64,000 bases of DNA from Polytrichum commune. Lineage: Eukaryota > Streptophyta > Polytrichopsida > Polytrichales > Polytrichaceae. The stretch spans positions 25,021,666 to 25,085,665 of the forward strand of contig OX485807.1 of assembly GCA_950295325.1 (NCBI GenBank). Reading direction: 5' to 3'. Below the pieces are notes generated by a model that saw nothing but the letters and a program-made list of their open reading frames with translations, searched no databases and was not told where the DNA came from. Below are positions 26,080 to 38,619 of the stretch, piece after piece. Positions within the stretch are counted from its first letter, which is position 1; each line of letters starts with the position of its first letter. A program made the translations under genes and the position numbers.

Positions 26080-27480
26080 GCTGAGCAATGGTCGGGGAAA
26101 ACCGACGGCTAGTTCATTATCAGCCGATGGATTTCCCCTCATGGCCGGTCCAAATTTCCAACCATCGGATGGCAATATGACTATAATTTCAATCTTCCGG
26201 CAATTAGCTGATGGACCAGAAAATGTCCCAGAAATGTAGCCGATTCTTTTTGTGAGTTACTGGATTTTAGCCGGAAGAAGTATTCAAATATTGGCCGATA
26301 CCCGGGAAATGGTAACCGATACCCTCCGATAACCGACAGCTAATATCAAGTGAAATTAAAGGTTCTAAGTTTCATTCTATAGACTTGATTCGGGATCCTT
26401 TGGGTCGTGACTTAGAGAGTGCTTTGGACTTTCAAAAAACTTATTCTGAAGCGGTTTGTAGTGCTTTAGAGGCAAGATTTGTTGATAATGACATTATAGA
26501 TTTTTTTTTAAAATTCTTAATCCTTTACACATGCCTCGTAGACAAGTAGGTTTGGCTTCTTTGGGTGTTGTGGAGTTGGATAGGTTGTTGCAGCAATACG
26601 GTGTACAAAAAATGCAAGGAGTTCAAGTCCTTCCGCCGTTGGTGAATGCAACATTGTGCAAGCAAGAGTTTTTTTGCTTTCAAGATACAAGGAAGTACAA
26701 AGTGGATGGATCTTACTTTTGCAAATGTATGAACATCAATTTCTTGGTCTCCATCTTTGAAAGTGAAGTATTATAACCTTCTGATTCTTGTTTAGATTGC
26801 TAAGTGCCAATGTGTGAGTACTGCAACATGTGAAAGGGCATTTTCTGTTCAAAATACTATTAAACAAAAACTTCGTAAACGAATGTCTACATCTAACTTA
26901 GAAAGTATGATGCGTGTTGCTATAGAAGGCCTAGACAATGATTTTGATGACATTCTAACAAGTGCTCTAGATCTTTGGAAGGATGTTGCTAAGTTTCACT
27001 ATTTGTATAGCAATCCTGAGCGTTATTTGTATGAGGCATCTGATGATGCACTTGAGGAAGTACCCTAAACCTTAAACTTTTTGAATTATGCAACCTTTCC
27101 ATGACCAAATCCAATTGCTTCTATGAAGAATTGGGGGACCCTTGGCCTTCAAGTGGTGAAGGCATTGCTAGGTTCAATTCCTGCCAAGGATATTAACTCT
27201 TCAAATTTAAAGTTTTGAACATGCCTTTCTTTTCACTTATTCAAGATTTTGTACGAAGAAATGATTTCTAATAACTTTTCATACATTTTTTAAACAATTA
27301 GTGCCGATATGAATTCCATTTAATCGGATATTGGCCAATGAAAATATGAAAATATAGGCAATTGGCCGATTGATTTTACAAAAGACCGGCTCTTGCCGAT
27401 GTAAATTGGAAAAAATCCGACCCTTCGTAGCAACTACCGGCAATTAGCCACTAAGGCTTCAAAAACTTCCCGAACTCTGT
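26080..27480 (+). pseudogene. Degenerate hAT transposon (C-terminal half)
   Basis: The best-preserved frame is 26,814-27,068, containing CERAFSVQNTIKQKLRKR and KFHYLYSNPERYLYE, typical of the hAT C-terminal dimerisation region. A further frame at 26,531-26,776 and bases from 26,390 read like the middle of a zinc-finger/DUF4371-type hAT transposase, with stops between. GCCGAT-type motifs (and their relatives GGCCGAT, AACCGAT) cluster on both flanks (26,135-26,335 and 27,300-27,460), as expected for subterminal transposase-binding repeats. TIRs and the 8-bp target duplication could not be identified, so the outer limits are approximate. Confidence 0.7.
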
Positions 27481-29635
27481 TGATGCGTGTCATAATGGTG
27501 GTTTTACAATTAGAGCCATGGTCCAAGGAACTTGGGGTCCAAAAAACTCCAAAGCATTAAACTTGAAATATTCATAAGAAATGCTAATTGCATCAATATA
27601 TTTTTCAAATTTGGCGTGTGTATCACCAAGATGATTACGTATGTAAAGTAGAGAGTTAGAAATATAACATCATCTTTGATGAATTGAATAACAAGTGTGC
27701 AATTCCATTAACAAATGTTGTTCGCACTTAATACAAATGACCTTGTTTTTTGTGCATTTAAAAAAGGGGGTTATGGAATTGACCACACACTAGTTTAAAT
27801 GACCACAAAGATGCGTTGCATGGTCACATGTGACCCATCAAATTTAAAACCATTCCAGTTGTAAGTTGAAATGTAAAGAAAGAGGAAGCATAGTTGATGT
27901 CTTGCTCCTCTTCATGTATGCAATGAGAAATCAAAATTTGGTAGGTAATGTGATCGTCTAACGTGTCTTTGTGATCGTTTTAACAAACCGTATGGTTGAT
28001 GTAACAATCCCTTATAAAACTTACAAAAGTCTTCATAAGATGGACATATCTACAAAATAATCACATATAATAATTTAATTGATAGTTTATCCAAAAAAAA
28101 ACTTAAATGCTTTGAAAATGCTTCCATGCAGTTCATGATCTCAACCATGTGCATGTAATATTCGACTTTGTGTCAACAATTTTGCCTTATGAATGTCTCA
28201 TATAGCAAGCTTGTACATCTCACTTCATAATTGATTTTGAATATACATACAATATTAGGGTATTGAGGGTTAAGCGTCCAAGATCCTCCTTATGCACAAA
28301 ACAATATATTTGAGCTACATACTTCCATAATTTTAGTTCATGATGCTAAAAATGCCCCTATCTGGAATCAACTTAGTAGTGATCATTTGTTGTTGTTGAA
28401 GATTGAAAGGGTCATAACATCTATGTTGCATCACGGACAATCGTGATCAGCGGTAGGCTAATAAGCTCACATGTGGCTCACATTCACGCTAGTACCTAGC
28501 TATGGACGTTACTTTTTCATTTTCTTTACTTTTCTTGTTGAAGATTGAAGCTCCAATACACAACATAGGTGTCCTTGGATGCAAAAATGTACATTGTGTT
28601 TTGATCATCAATGTCAAGTATGAGTATTTATTTTGCTCCTTGACATAAGACAATGTTTAGAATTAGGTTTCAAATCCATAAACATTTAAGAATATGAACA
28701 TGAACTTGGTGTGGCCCATATGAACTGTGTAGTCGGTCGTACATGTTGAGACCATGCATCCTTTAAGAGTTAACCCCTAAAGGAGTTTTCAGCCCACTTT
28801 GGGGTTCTCATAAGTTGCACAGAGTACAAGAATCTTGTACACCGTGATTGCATAGATTGTGATGTGATTTTTTGGTAGATAGTGATAACTTGTTGCCTCG
28901 CAAGGTTATTCTTCTTGACACCCACATGTGACCTGTGACACAATGTATCTCATAAAGATTTTGCAATATATGTCATCATATCTCATGACATCACTTTTGT
29001 GTATGATAATTTAAGCATTAAGAAAACTTGGTTAACTTTGTGTTGATTGTCATAAACTCAAGGTTTGGGACTAAACCCATGGTTTCATCTGCTTTACTTA
29101 ATGAATAACTCTACTAAATCCTCACCAAGCAACAACAAAGGCTTCAAAACATGGGCTTCCAAAGAGACTTAAGAGGCAATAATGCACCACCTACGTTTCT
29201 TAACTTACTTTTCCCTTATACAAAGAGCCTGCCTTTGTTCCTTTTTTGAATTTAACTTTATTATTTCAAAATTGAAATGAAGCTCTGTGCATGCACCCGT
29301 ATTCTTATGGTTTGCCTCATTTGGCACCTATTTTTGTTCTATAATTTTTTTAACTATACTCTAAAAGTGGACAACCCCCCCCCCCACACACACACACACA
29401 CACACATGTGTGTGTGTGTGTGTTTATTAATGCACTTAAATCACATGATGTTGATCATTTCACAATCATAATTTTGATGAATGTTTACATGCATCATAAA
29501 CTTTCGATAAGAAGTTTTATCAACAACCAAAGTTTCCACCTGGGGCATGTACTAAACTCTAACTACGAAACAAATGATTGAAAGAAAGATATTACCACGA
29601 AACACTTCCCCGTCCCGACACTCTAGCTAACTTGA
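27481..29635. other. Intergenic, no gene recognised
   Basis: AT-rich, non-coding. It contains the second copy of the dispersed repeat seen near 11,155 (at 28,855-28,915) and a poly-C/CA/TG microsatellite at 29,377-29,422. Confidence 0.5.
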
Positions 29636-30214
29636 GGGCCGCTTCACACTATGGCCATCCAAGTCGAGAGGTCTGGGACTGAATGGCCAAACTTTGTTGA
29701 GAGTCCAAAGAAATGGACCGAAAATAGTCAATAAAGTATAGGAATTGGAGTCTTCAGCCGGGCATAGTGTGAAGCCTCCAAAGGCAAGCCCAAAGTCCAA
29801 ATCTTTGGCCATGAACTCCCATGGCCTCTTGACTTGGACAACCATAGTGTGAAGCCTCCAAAGGCCAAGCCCAAAGTTCAAAGTAAGAAGGAGTGTCCCA
29901 CTTTATTCCCTGCCCAAAACAACCCCTCCAATCTAACGGCCAAGACCTTGTCATTTATTTATTTATTTTTAATGGAAAAAAACCAACGGCCTCTCAACCA
30001 TAGTTTGGGTTTCCATTCCTGTCCGACCCTAAATTCCTTTGAGAATCCGTCGCCTTGGTCAAAAAGTATTGCCATGTAGGCATTTTGAAGAGCGACGGCC
30101 TTTGGACTTTGGCCACTAGTGTGAAGGATGGAGAGGACGAATTCTTGGTTTCTTGCAATCCGATTGGTGGAAATTGACAGCCTCTCAACCTTTGGCCATA
30201 GTGTGGAGCGGCTC
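29636..30214. mobile_element. Non-coding TIR element with nested relatives
   Basis: The left end GGGCCGCTTCACACTATGGC (29,636) pairs with the right end GCCATAGTGTGGAGCGGCTC (ending 30,214); similarity continues inward for about 40 bp. Inside, CATAGTGTGAAGCCTCCAAAG occurs twice (about 29,763 and 29,843), and a CTCTCAACCATAGT end occurs near 29,994, suggesting nested or rearranged family members. There is no coding capacity and the target duplication is unclear. Confidence 0.5.
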
Positions 30215-31850
30215 TAAATACCAAGCTATACAACGAAGTGAAAGGCTAGAGTAGAGGTGTCATAGTAAAACTCGCCATGGCTAACTCCAACTGGAGCACA
30301 TGTTGGGAGTAACAAACTTGGACGGGTCCAAAAAAACAAGCATTTTACTTGGTTTGTTTCCCATGGGTTGGTGTTGGATTGATCTCAATGGGACCCCACT
30401 TGACCTAAATTGACATCTCCAAGCCACAAATGATCGCTTGTCCAAGAGCATAATTGAAAGAAATACGACTACGATGCTGCCACTAGCATGAATTATGGTG
30501 TTGCTTCATTTTCAAGTTGGTCTAACTCCATATGTAATCAAGAAACGAGCATTCTTATAATTAGAGGGCCCCCAACGATTGTTGCCTCTTTTCAAAGGTG
30601 AACACCTTGAACGCATGATTTGATGTTTTGGGTCGGTTCTGTCTAGGGGACTCCAACACCACGACTCTAAATATGACATTGTTGCATAGTAAACTTGTTG
30701 TGAACCACTTACATGACTCCAAAGACGACTTTGCCCCCACCACTTTCTCAAACTTGATTTTTACCAAAGTGCATGGAACTTCTCGCACCATTCCATATTG
30801 TATCTACCATAGAGGGCTCCCTATTTTATCTTTACATGTGCTGGAATGTAATTTCCACATGAGATACTAGTGGGGTAGTGGCGAATGTGAGCATGACATG
30901 TGGCAAAATTGAGGGGGAAATATGTGTTCGAATAAAGAGCCCTCTATGATACTTAGGAATGGTTATTGCTTCCTCAATCTCTTTTGTTGAATCTGATTTT
31001 GACCAAGTGTACATCTAAAACCATAACCAAATTGAGAATTTTAGGCAACATGGGACTCCAATTAGCTTACACAATGAGTATTACGCTATATATCCAATTT
31101 AGTGTGGCATAGAAATTGACTAGCCATGTCGATTAAAGTGTCTTGGACATGACCCATGTAGTAGCATCAAGTGTCTTATCCTACCTTCTTTAGTTGCCAC
31201 ACTGTGATGGCAAGGTCATTTTTTGTGCCCAAAAATCTAGCTCATCAATTTAGTTTTGAAGGTCAAATATAGGCATACAAATTACTATTTTTGTCCCCAC
31301 CCGAAAGAACAAAAACTAAATAAATGCAATATGTCATTAGTGATTGGTTGGAACCCCTTTAAAAATGACATAATCATAAAATTTAAATTGCGTTGTGATG
31401 TTTCGAAAGGCCTCACATGAGGTGCAACAACTATGAAGGGTGAGAGGCAACATGTGAGATGAGTTGCATGTATAATTGTTTTGCAAGAGCCAACCATGAT
31501 GGAATTGCAATACATGGGCAAACTCCCTCATTGTTTGGCATGGCTATTATTAGTGGCGTTCAACTTGATTTAGGGCTTGCAAGTGGGCCACAAAAGTATG
31601 AGCATGTTAATTGGAATGTGTCAATAAGGATTAACTTTTATAAGGTTTATTATGTGTTGTATGTCCTTATAAACTCCCCCATCAACAACAACATTGATAT
31701 TACATAACAAAATAAATAGTGTCAGAGAACCTAGTAGCCAACTCCTCATGGTCCAACATGGAGTTTGGGAAGTTATCTTGTTGTTTTTCTAGTTGCATAA
31801 TGCCCCGTCTACATCCAAACAACAACAACACATTCATGTAAAGAAAAATA
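30215..31850. other. Intergenic, no gene recognised
   Basis: No domain-bearing frame and no clear repeat boundary seen. Confidence 0.5.
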
Positions 31851-31856
31851 TTATTG

Positions 31857-32015
31857 GCTAATGATGTAGTGTCTACTCCCGGCAAAGGGTGAAGTAGTTT
31901 TACATCTAACATCATTATCCTCTAGGATGTGGCCAAGGATATTCTACAATCCAGACACTCTGATCACTCCGAATTCATCCGGAGACCGGAGCTTCTTTTT
32001 TTATGCTCCAATTGG
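31857..32015 (+). mobile_element. 3' tail fragment of the Dualen-like LINE family
   Basis: GAAGTAGTTTTACATCTAA, then a GGCCAAGGATATTCTACAA-type block, then a CCGGAG...CTCCGG-type hairpin and a CTTCTTTTTTT end. The same order occurs in reverse complement at 43,764-43,900, the 3' end of the large LINE. The orientation here is +. No coding part is attached, so this is a 5'-truncated copy. Confidence 0.65.
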
Positions 32016-32819
32016 GTGGTGAGAAGATAAGGCATTATTGCGTATGAATAGAGATCATGTGGTTGTGTGAGAGGTTGAGTCATTGTAATGAAGGTTGTGG
32101 TAGGGAGTTGAGACAAGATTTGTGAGAAATCCATGATAGGATTGGAGGTTAGTGAAGCGACAGTAAGAGAAGGTTAAAAATATGAGAATTGTGAGCGAGG
32201 TGGTCAATAGCAATGAAAGATATTAGGATCAATAAAGGAGGTACAAGCAACGCAATAAACATGAGCAAAAATGTGATTCCCTTGAGACCCTTCCTTGTCA
32301 TTCTAAACAAAGCACACGAATGATTATGAAAGAGAAACCCCTATATACGAGAAAATAATAGAGAAAAACAAATAGTAACACACTTACTAAAGGCACACTA
32401 GATAATAAATTGATACATTTATATGAAGTTTCCTAATCTATGCATTAAATGCCTCGATGCATACACAAGTCCATGGAAAAAGGTTTTTACTACCCATAAT
32501 TACCTCCCAAAAGTAATTTGAACTGCCGTATTTGTATGTACAAAACTAGGTGAAATAATACCCGTCTCGTATGTATACTTCAAGAGCCAAATCCTTATAT
32601 TATGCTCTTTCGTACATCCATGTGGTACTGTATGGGCTAGCTTGAGTGCCCCCTCCCCCCCCCCCCCCCCCCGGCAAGATAATATCCATTTTTACAATCA
32701 TGTTACTTCATTCATGATAGGAAGGGTGCACCCCTCAGGTTTGAAAGTGATTCATAAGAGTTCTTACACATGTGTGCTAGTGATTTGAGACAATATAAGT
32801 AGGGGTTTTAAAAATGCAT

Positions 32820-33310
32820 TAGAATGTATTGAAAGCAATAAGAGAAGACAAATATAAAAGACAAATATAATGAAAGAGGTAAGAACATTGAAGGGAGTAG
32901 GATCTTTGAGTGAGATAAGAACAATGAAGGAGATAAAACCAATGAAGGATGTAAAAGCAACAAGAGAAGCTTTAGCAAAGAGGTATGTTCATTTGAGAGT
33001 GAATATTGGGAGGTGTGGCACATGTGCGGTAAGGGAGTTAAGGCAAAATGATTTGGGAATCAATGGAAGCATTGAAATTTATTGGAAACAATAGAAGACA
33101 AATAGAAGAGGCAAGAACTATCAAGCACGATAAAAACATTGAAGGAATTAAAGCAATGATGGAAGTAAGAGCAATGCAATGAGCATGAGCAAATGGGGTT
33201 GTTCATTTCCAAGAATTAGTGGTATATAGAAGTGTGAGACATGTGCGGTAAGGAGTGGAGGCACGATGGGATGGGTGTTTATGAAATCATTGAAAGCAAT
33301 AGGAGAACAC
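32820..33310. repeat. Imperfect tandem duplication (about 230-bp unit)
   Basis: Two diverged units share GACATGTGCGGTAAGG-type and AAGCAATGGAAG/AAGACAAATA-type blocks. The + strand frame 32,870-33,094 is the purine-rich first unit and is not considered a gene. A run of C lies just upstream at 32,650-32,672. Confidence 0.5.
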
Positions 33311-33511
33311 ATATAAGAGAGCCATGAATATCTCGGCCACATGCCAATGTTGAGAGGTCCCTTTTGGAATGAACCTTTCCCAATTCAAATAGCTACATTG
33401 TTTTGTCTATTTAATGCGGGTTACCACTTGGAATTGTGCATTGCTATAACATTTTACTGAGAGTGGGTATTCATTTTTACCGACCATATTCTTTGATGTG
33501 CATACTAACTA

Positions 33512-33880
33512 CACTAGATATGAAATATAGTGTCATGCGGTATTTTATGACACTATGGTAACTTTTTGGATGACACTTCTTATGAGTAAGTGAACAAATA
33601 TTGTCATGGATGATGGATGCATGCATCCATTGCCCAAATATCTTCTATTGTCAGCAACTTGTGATGAAATATTGTCATGGATGAATGACATTTGGATGAA
33701 AAAAATACTTGGTAAGTGATAGGAAATGTAACACTATAAATGTATAGTCCCCTAATAAATTTACAAGGAATGACAAATAATGTTGGGTTAATATTTAGTG
33801 TTGGTGACACTATACTGTGGTTTACAATTAGCATTGAGCAAGATAAATAGACTTGGTGACACTAAATATCATATTGAGTG
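33512..33880. mobile_element. CACTA-ended MITE-like element, copy 2
   Basis: Begins CACTAGATATGAAATATAGT (33,512) and ends AATATCATATTGAGTG (33,880). The interior is the reverse complement of 676-1073 with substitutions and small indels. It is non-coding. Confidence 0.6.
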
Positions 33881-34790
33881 TATTTACCCACTCAATTAAA
33901 TATCACACTGAAGAATATGGTTGGTAAAAAATGATACTCTCATTAAAATGTTATAGCAATGCGTAACTCCAAATGGAAACCCATAGAGAAGAAACGTTGA
34001 CCATGTGATAAAATGGAAACCCGCAATAATCAGACGAAACAATGTACTTGAGGATGTACTCGCATGCAAGTGAAGTTTTCATAATCTATTCAAATTTTGT
34101 AATATATTAAAGAGCAAGTTACTAGGGGGTGTCGCTTTTAGGCATGCTTAAAGTACCTACATATTTGCCCAATCCCTTCCACTTTCAAGTTCATAATAGT
34201 GCATGGATATCCTAATTTGAGCTTAAATCTCATGGGAATAGGTCCCTAAATAAACAACAAGGGGTTCCTAAATTTGCCAAAAATTATCACTTGCGATTCA
34301 CTGCTCACATCTTAGCACCTCCGCCCTAATCTCCTCGGGTGCAATCAACAATGGAAACATTGGGTTGTCAAATGCTTTTAACTTCCCCAACTCTAGTCGT
34401 TGAGCGTTGAGAGCCATGGGATGAGATAGTCTTGTCTAGAAGGGGATGTTATGCAATAAGCAACAAATAATATGCCATTTTTCCACTCAGGTTGACCAAA
34501 CAAAATAGTAGGAATGTGTAGTGGAGTGTTTTGCCTCATTGAAGGAGGAATATGTAGTTCTCTAATGTTACGGAAATAGAAGAAGAAGGAAGTAATGGTA
34601 TGAGCTTTGGAGATAAAATATGTGAAACAACATACAAGAAAACAAATTAGGGGGTCCAAAAACTAAAATGTCACATGTTTCTTGTTTGTGCCGAATGTGG
34701 TATCAAGTGCGGCTCTGCTATAGTGATTGTGTGTCAATAATCTTTAGTTGCCAAGGAGTTTGAAAACCCACTTTGAAGGGCATGTTGTCA
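33881..34790. other. Intergenic, no gene recognised
   Basis: The open frames here are short and show no family resemblance. Confidence 0.45.
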
Positions 34791-34799
34791 CTCATGATC

Positions 34800-35625
34800 G
34801 CAAACCCCCCTCCCCCCGCCCAACTTCTCATTTGACGTTTGGAGAATTCCTTGTAATGGAACACCGAATATGGGTTTGTTATGTCCCCATTTATATGCTT
34901 GTTGCTTACCCAGATAAAGGTATCATCACTACCAAACCCACCATACAAATACAAGGAATGGAATCCAATATCTATGACCAAACAAGAGCGTACATCCTAA
35001 CCATGCCGCTCACAAGGCGACAATGGTTATGGGAAAGATATAACCAAAACCAAACGCACCCTATGACCCACTTCCTAAACCCCCCATGACAAGATTTTGT
35101 CACCAAAATATTATGGCTAACCCAAAGATATGTCACAATCCTCCCAAATGAAAACCCAAACAACAACCACCAAACCCTCCACTCCTCCACCCTCCAAGCC
35201 TTAACAGAAACATACAATATTACACACTCGTACTACTCTTTGCCCCTCGCATGTCCAATAACACTCACCCAATACAACTCCTCACACAACCGGGACATAA
35301 TATTCGGCTCGACAGGACTGGTACACTCATCAAAATGGAAAGGCAATGGCCTAGCCCACCCCCACACCTTAGAACTACCATGACATCCATCCACTGGGCC
35401 CACATGGTAGCCTAAGAAAACCACAACACCACAACCATCATCATAATCAACCATAAAAAGAACCCCCTCCCCATCACCCATGCAGAAGTACACACGATAG
35501 CAACCATCCCACCTAGCACCATACAATACAACCCCACAATGGAATGGCCAAAATATCTACACCAACTAGAAAACCAACATGTGACAACAATAGATGAAAA
35601 CGTGAATTGGATGAAACTAACACAT
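34800..35625 (+). pseudogene. Diverged second copy of the LINE methyltransferase-like region
   Basis: Translating + strand frames gives, in order, a segment ending RRQWLWERYNQ, then ITHSYYSSPLACPITLTQY, RDIIFGSTG, KWKGNGLAHPHT, and later AHMVA and NVNWMKLTHP. Each block aligns with the - strand frame 45,773-47,032 and the start of 45,350-45,676 (RLNWLWDQYHS, ITHSYFSSPVTCPTTLRQF, RDAIFGSTG, KWHGNGYAHPHT, KKWAKLTYPP). Stops and at least one frameshift (near 35,370) break it. It is a separate, older insertion of the same family in opposite orientation; no RT or endonuclease sequence is adjacent. Confidence 0.8.
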
Positions 35626-36007
35626 CCATTATCAATTTAATTCTCAATAACCCCAGGGCCCCCTTTCGTACATCTACATTTACTTCAAAAATCTCAACAA
35701 CCTTCTTAGATGTACACACTAAAGAAAACATAATTCATGTTGCTTATGTATTACTTTGTACGCAAATGCCTCAAATAAAACCCCTTCTTTCACCCACGTT
35801 AGTTTGTACGTGGTATGAAAAATCCACCCCCTGAGGATGTCAAGTAGGTAGAAAGGACATGACAATCAATCATTGGCTCGATAGAGCCCTGCCACCAATT
35901 ATGTATGGTTATTGGTGGAGGGGAGGAGGGGAGGAGGGGGCATTATACACCCAATACCCATCCTCCAAATAAGCAATACCTATACATACATGCAATGCTA
36001 ACTACTT

Positions 36008-37050
36008 AGGGGTTGATCACACTGGCGAGTTTTGACATCATCCATTGGCCTCTCCGGCTGTAATAGTGTGAAAAGTGGTGGGCCAACATCTATTTCTCAA
36101 CATAATACAATAGTTTCACAACTAAAACTAGACATAAATTTTGGTATGATAAGGGCATGAGCAATCTCAAAGTAGAGGTTGAGCCTTCCGTTTGGTGTTG
36201 AGATTGCCAAGTAAATGGCATTGTAGGTGGATGGTGAACCATGGGATAACCCTTCTAGAAAACCCCGTGGTCACTGCTAAGTTGATTTGGGCGAACCAAC
36301 CCATACACTTGATCTTTGTTAGATGCCTAAACCCTTGCCTCCAAGGAACCAGTGTACGGGTTTGTTCACCTCAGCATGTTAAGTTGTGATAGCTTGGTAT
36401 GAACTGTTGCAAGGCATCGTTTCAGGGAGAGAAAATTTTCTATTTGGTGGTTCCACACAAGTTTGGCTCCAAATGTTAAGAGGGAAATGGTTAATATGGC
36501 CTCAATCTGGATTAGCTAATCATCTCATAGGAATGGTGGTGTGTTAAATATTGTGGAGAGGAAGTGGGCATTTTGGAAAAAGTGTGTCAATTTTTCAGCC
36601 CACTTTATCTGAGGTTGGTTTCACCTACTAACATGCTACACTGATTATCCCAATTAGTGTGTGTTACTATTTAGAGTTACACGGTGCAAGACAATCTTAC
36701 TCAAGAGTTCAATTTTTACTAATAAAAGTTCAATAGGTTGTTCGGACATTGTAGATTGTAAATGGCGTTGCTTGGTAAAATACTATATTCTTGTGAAATA
36801 GGTATAACACTACATAACTCCGAACAGTGACACACAATAATCGGGATAATTAGTGTAGCGATGGTCACAATGGGAGAACACTCAGAGGCCCGTTGAGGGG
36901 CTAATCACACCAACCAGTTTTGACATCATCCGTCGGCATCTCTCGTTGTAATAATGTGAAAAGTGGTGGGCTAACATTTATTTATGAACATAATCCCAAG
37001 TAATTTCACGGCTGGAATCAAACATAAATTTTGGTGTGATTGGGGCATGA
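36008..37050. repeat. Direct repeat pair flanking 0.7 kb
   Basis: About 36,008-36,150 and 36,894-37,040 share GTTTTGACATCATCC, GTGAAAAGTGGTGGGC and ATAAATTTTGGTRTGAT in the same order and orientation. No LTR-type TG/CA ends or internal coding domains are visible. The spacer contains the small inverted-repeat element at 36,636-36,858. Confidence 0.5.
36636..36858. mobile_element. 223-bp MITE
   Basis: CTACACTGATTATCCC at 36,636 pairs with GGGATAATTAGTGTAG ending at 36,858. The arms remain similar for about 45 bp, and the unit CACT...AGTG is flanked by TA on both sides. It is non-coding. Confidence 0.65.
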
Positions 37051-37826
37051 GCCTTGGTCATCAACCAAGTTGGATACTTCATGCCTCCTCGTGTGGGCAG
37101 TGTACCCAATCATCTCCTTACCTTTGGCCAACTAAGGTAGACGCGCCTAATACATTTGCTCACCTTAATCAAACACCTATGTTTGAGTGCGTGTGGTTAG
37201 GTGTTGCTCCAAGGACGGATATCAAAAAGACATGTGTTTAGGAGAGATTGAATTGCATGTTCAAAATATGATAACCATTCTAGGTTTAATAGTTAGCAAA
37301 ATTTGGGGGGGGGGGGAGGGGCTATATGCCCGTTCAATGGAGCATGAGAAGCTTCAATTTGATAATGAATAAGACATCACATAAGCTCCAAAAATTATAA
37401 GGAAAGTGGCTACATTCCACCCTCGATATTTGTTAACACTTCGGAGGAAGGAAACTTGTAACACTTATGTGATGTTCGTACTTTGACACTTATTAGGGGT
37501 ACCATACACAATTTGTAACACTTACATGATTATCACTTACAATATGTGACTTTGGAATTAAAGTCAATAACCCTTATATAATAAAGGATGAAAATACACA
37601 AGATACAAATGACATCATACATCTAAGCGTAATGGAAAAACAAATCTGAAGTAGTTTGATGAGATTCTTGTGTTTGATTTCTTTGAATGAGAGGTGTAAC
37701 ATCAATAGGTTTCTATTGCAAAAATTGTTTCAAGGTCACTAACGCAGTTAGACTCCCTACCATCCTTAGTGGTGTAATTGAGAAAGCGCCCTCTGTCAAT
37801 CCACCTCCACCGATCTAGGTCCCATG

Positions 37827-37927
37827 AAATTTGGACCATTTCTCAATTTGTGCATGTCATCCTTGCACAGGGGCCATGCTAATCTTCTACGTATCGTTCC
37901 AATTTTATCGTATGTCTCCAAAGAGAC
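37827..37927 (-). pseudogene. U6 snRNA pseudogene
   Basis: The - strand sequence from 37,927 down to 37,827 follows U6 snRNA end to end: the 5' stem-loop, GATAAAATTGGAACGATAC, AGAAGATTAGCATGGCCCCT, CAAGGATGACA and AATGGTCCAAATTT are all present. About ten positions differ from the usual plant sequence. Several are C-to-T at CpG (TGTGCAAGG, ACATGCAC, AATTGAG), and ATACAGAGAAG reads ATACGTAGAAG. There is no 3' oligo-T terminator, and no upstream sequence element or well-placed TATA box was found. It therefore looks like a dead retro-copy. Confidence 0.88.
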
Positions 37928-38619
37928 TTCATGAAAATTCTTGACGGACCAATGCACTTCTTCACCATATTCTAAAACCAGCCCCAAACCTAGATTATAG
38001 AAAGTGATTTGACAAAAACTTACTCGGTATTAGTACAAACAAATGAAAAAACGTGAAGTTGTAAAATCTAGCACCCACCTATAATCTACTTATATTAGCA
38101 TGCTAGTGCTCACCTAGAAATTACACCCAAAACAGTCAAAGGCCGCTTAGGTCATCAGGGTACAACTTGTTGTGACTTAAGTATCATACTGGTGACTTGT
38201 GGTCGTATTAGTACTTCTATTTATTATCGGTTTAGAGGCCTCTAAAGTCCATGGCTTGGACCAATGGGGATGAGCTAGCTAATTATGCCCCCAACCCATC
38301 TAACTTTACCAAATAACCAAAGTTTTTTTCTAAAAACCGGGTAAAGCTCTCTTGGTTAGAGCATCCCCACTAGCCCGGGCACCGCCCCGGGCATAATTGC
38401 ACCAGTGGCACCCCGGGCATAGTGTGGGTTTACCCGACATATTGTTGGAGCCCACTAGCTCGGGTACATGCCCCTCTTCGAGGCCGGCCCCCGCCCGGTA
38501 TTACCCCCTTGCCCGATTCCATTAGCCTTGCCCGATGCCTTGCCCGGATACCGATTCCGTGCCCGATGCGTTGCCCGATTCCCTACCCGATCCCTTTCGG
38601 TTCTCCGCCCGGAAATATA

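Noticed and set aside
32870-33094. 74-residue + strand frame with Lys/Glu repeats
   Set aside because: Part of a purine-rich tandem duplication; the second unit does not keep the frame.
36008-37050. Small LTR retrotransposon (LARD/TRIM) from the direct repeat pair
   Set aside because: No TG...CA ends, PBS, PPT or target duplication; treated as a plain direct repeat.
37827-37927. Functional U6 snRNA gene
   Set aside because: About ten substitutions, no oligo-T terminator, no upstream sequence element or properly spaced TATA box.
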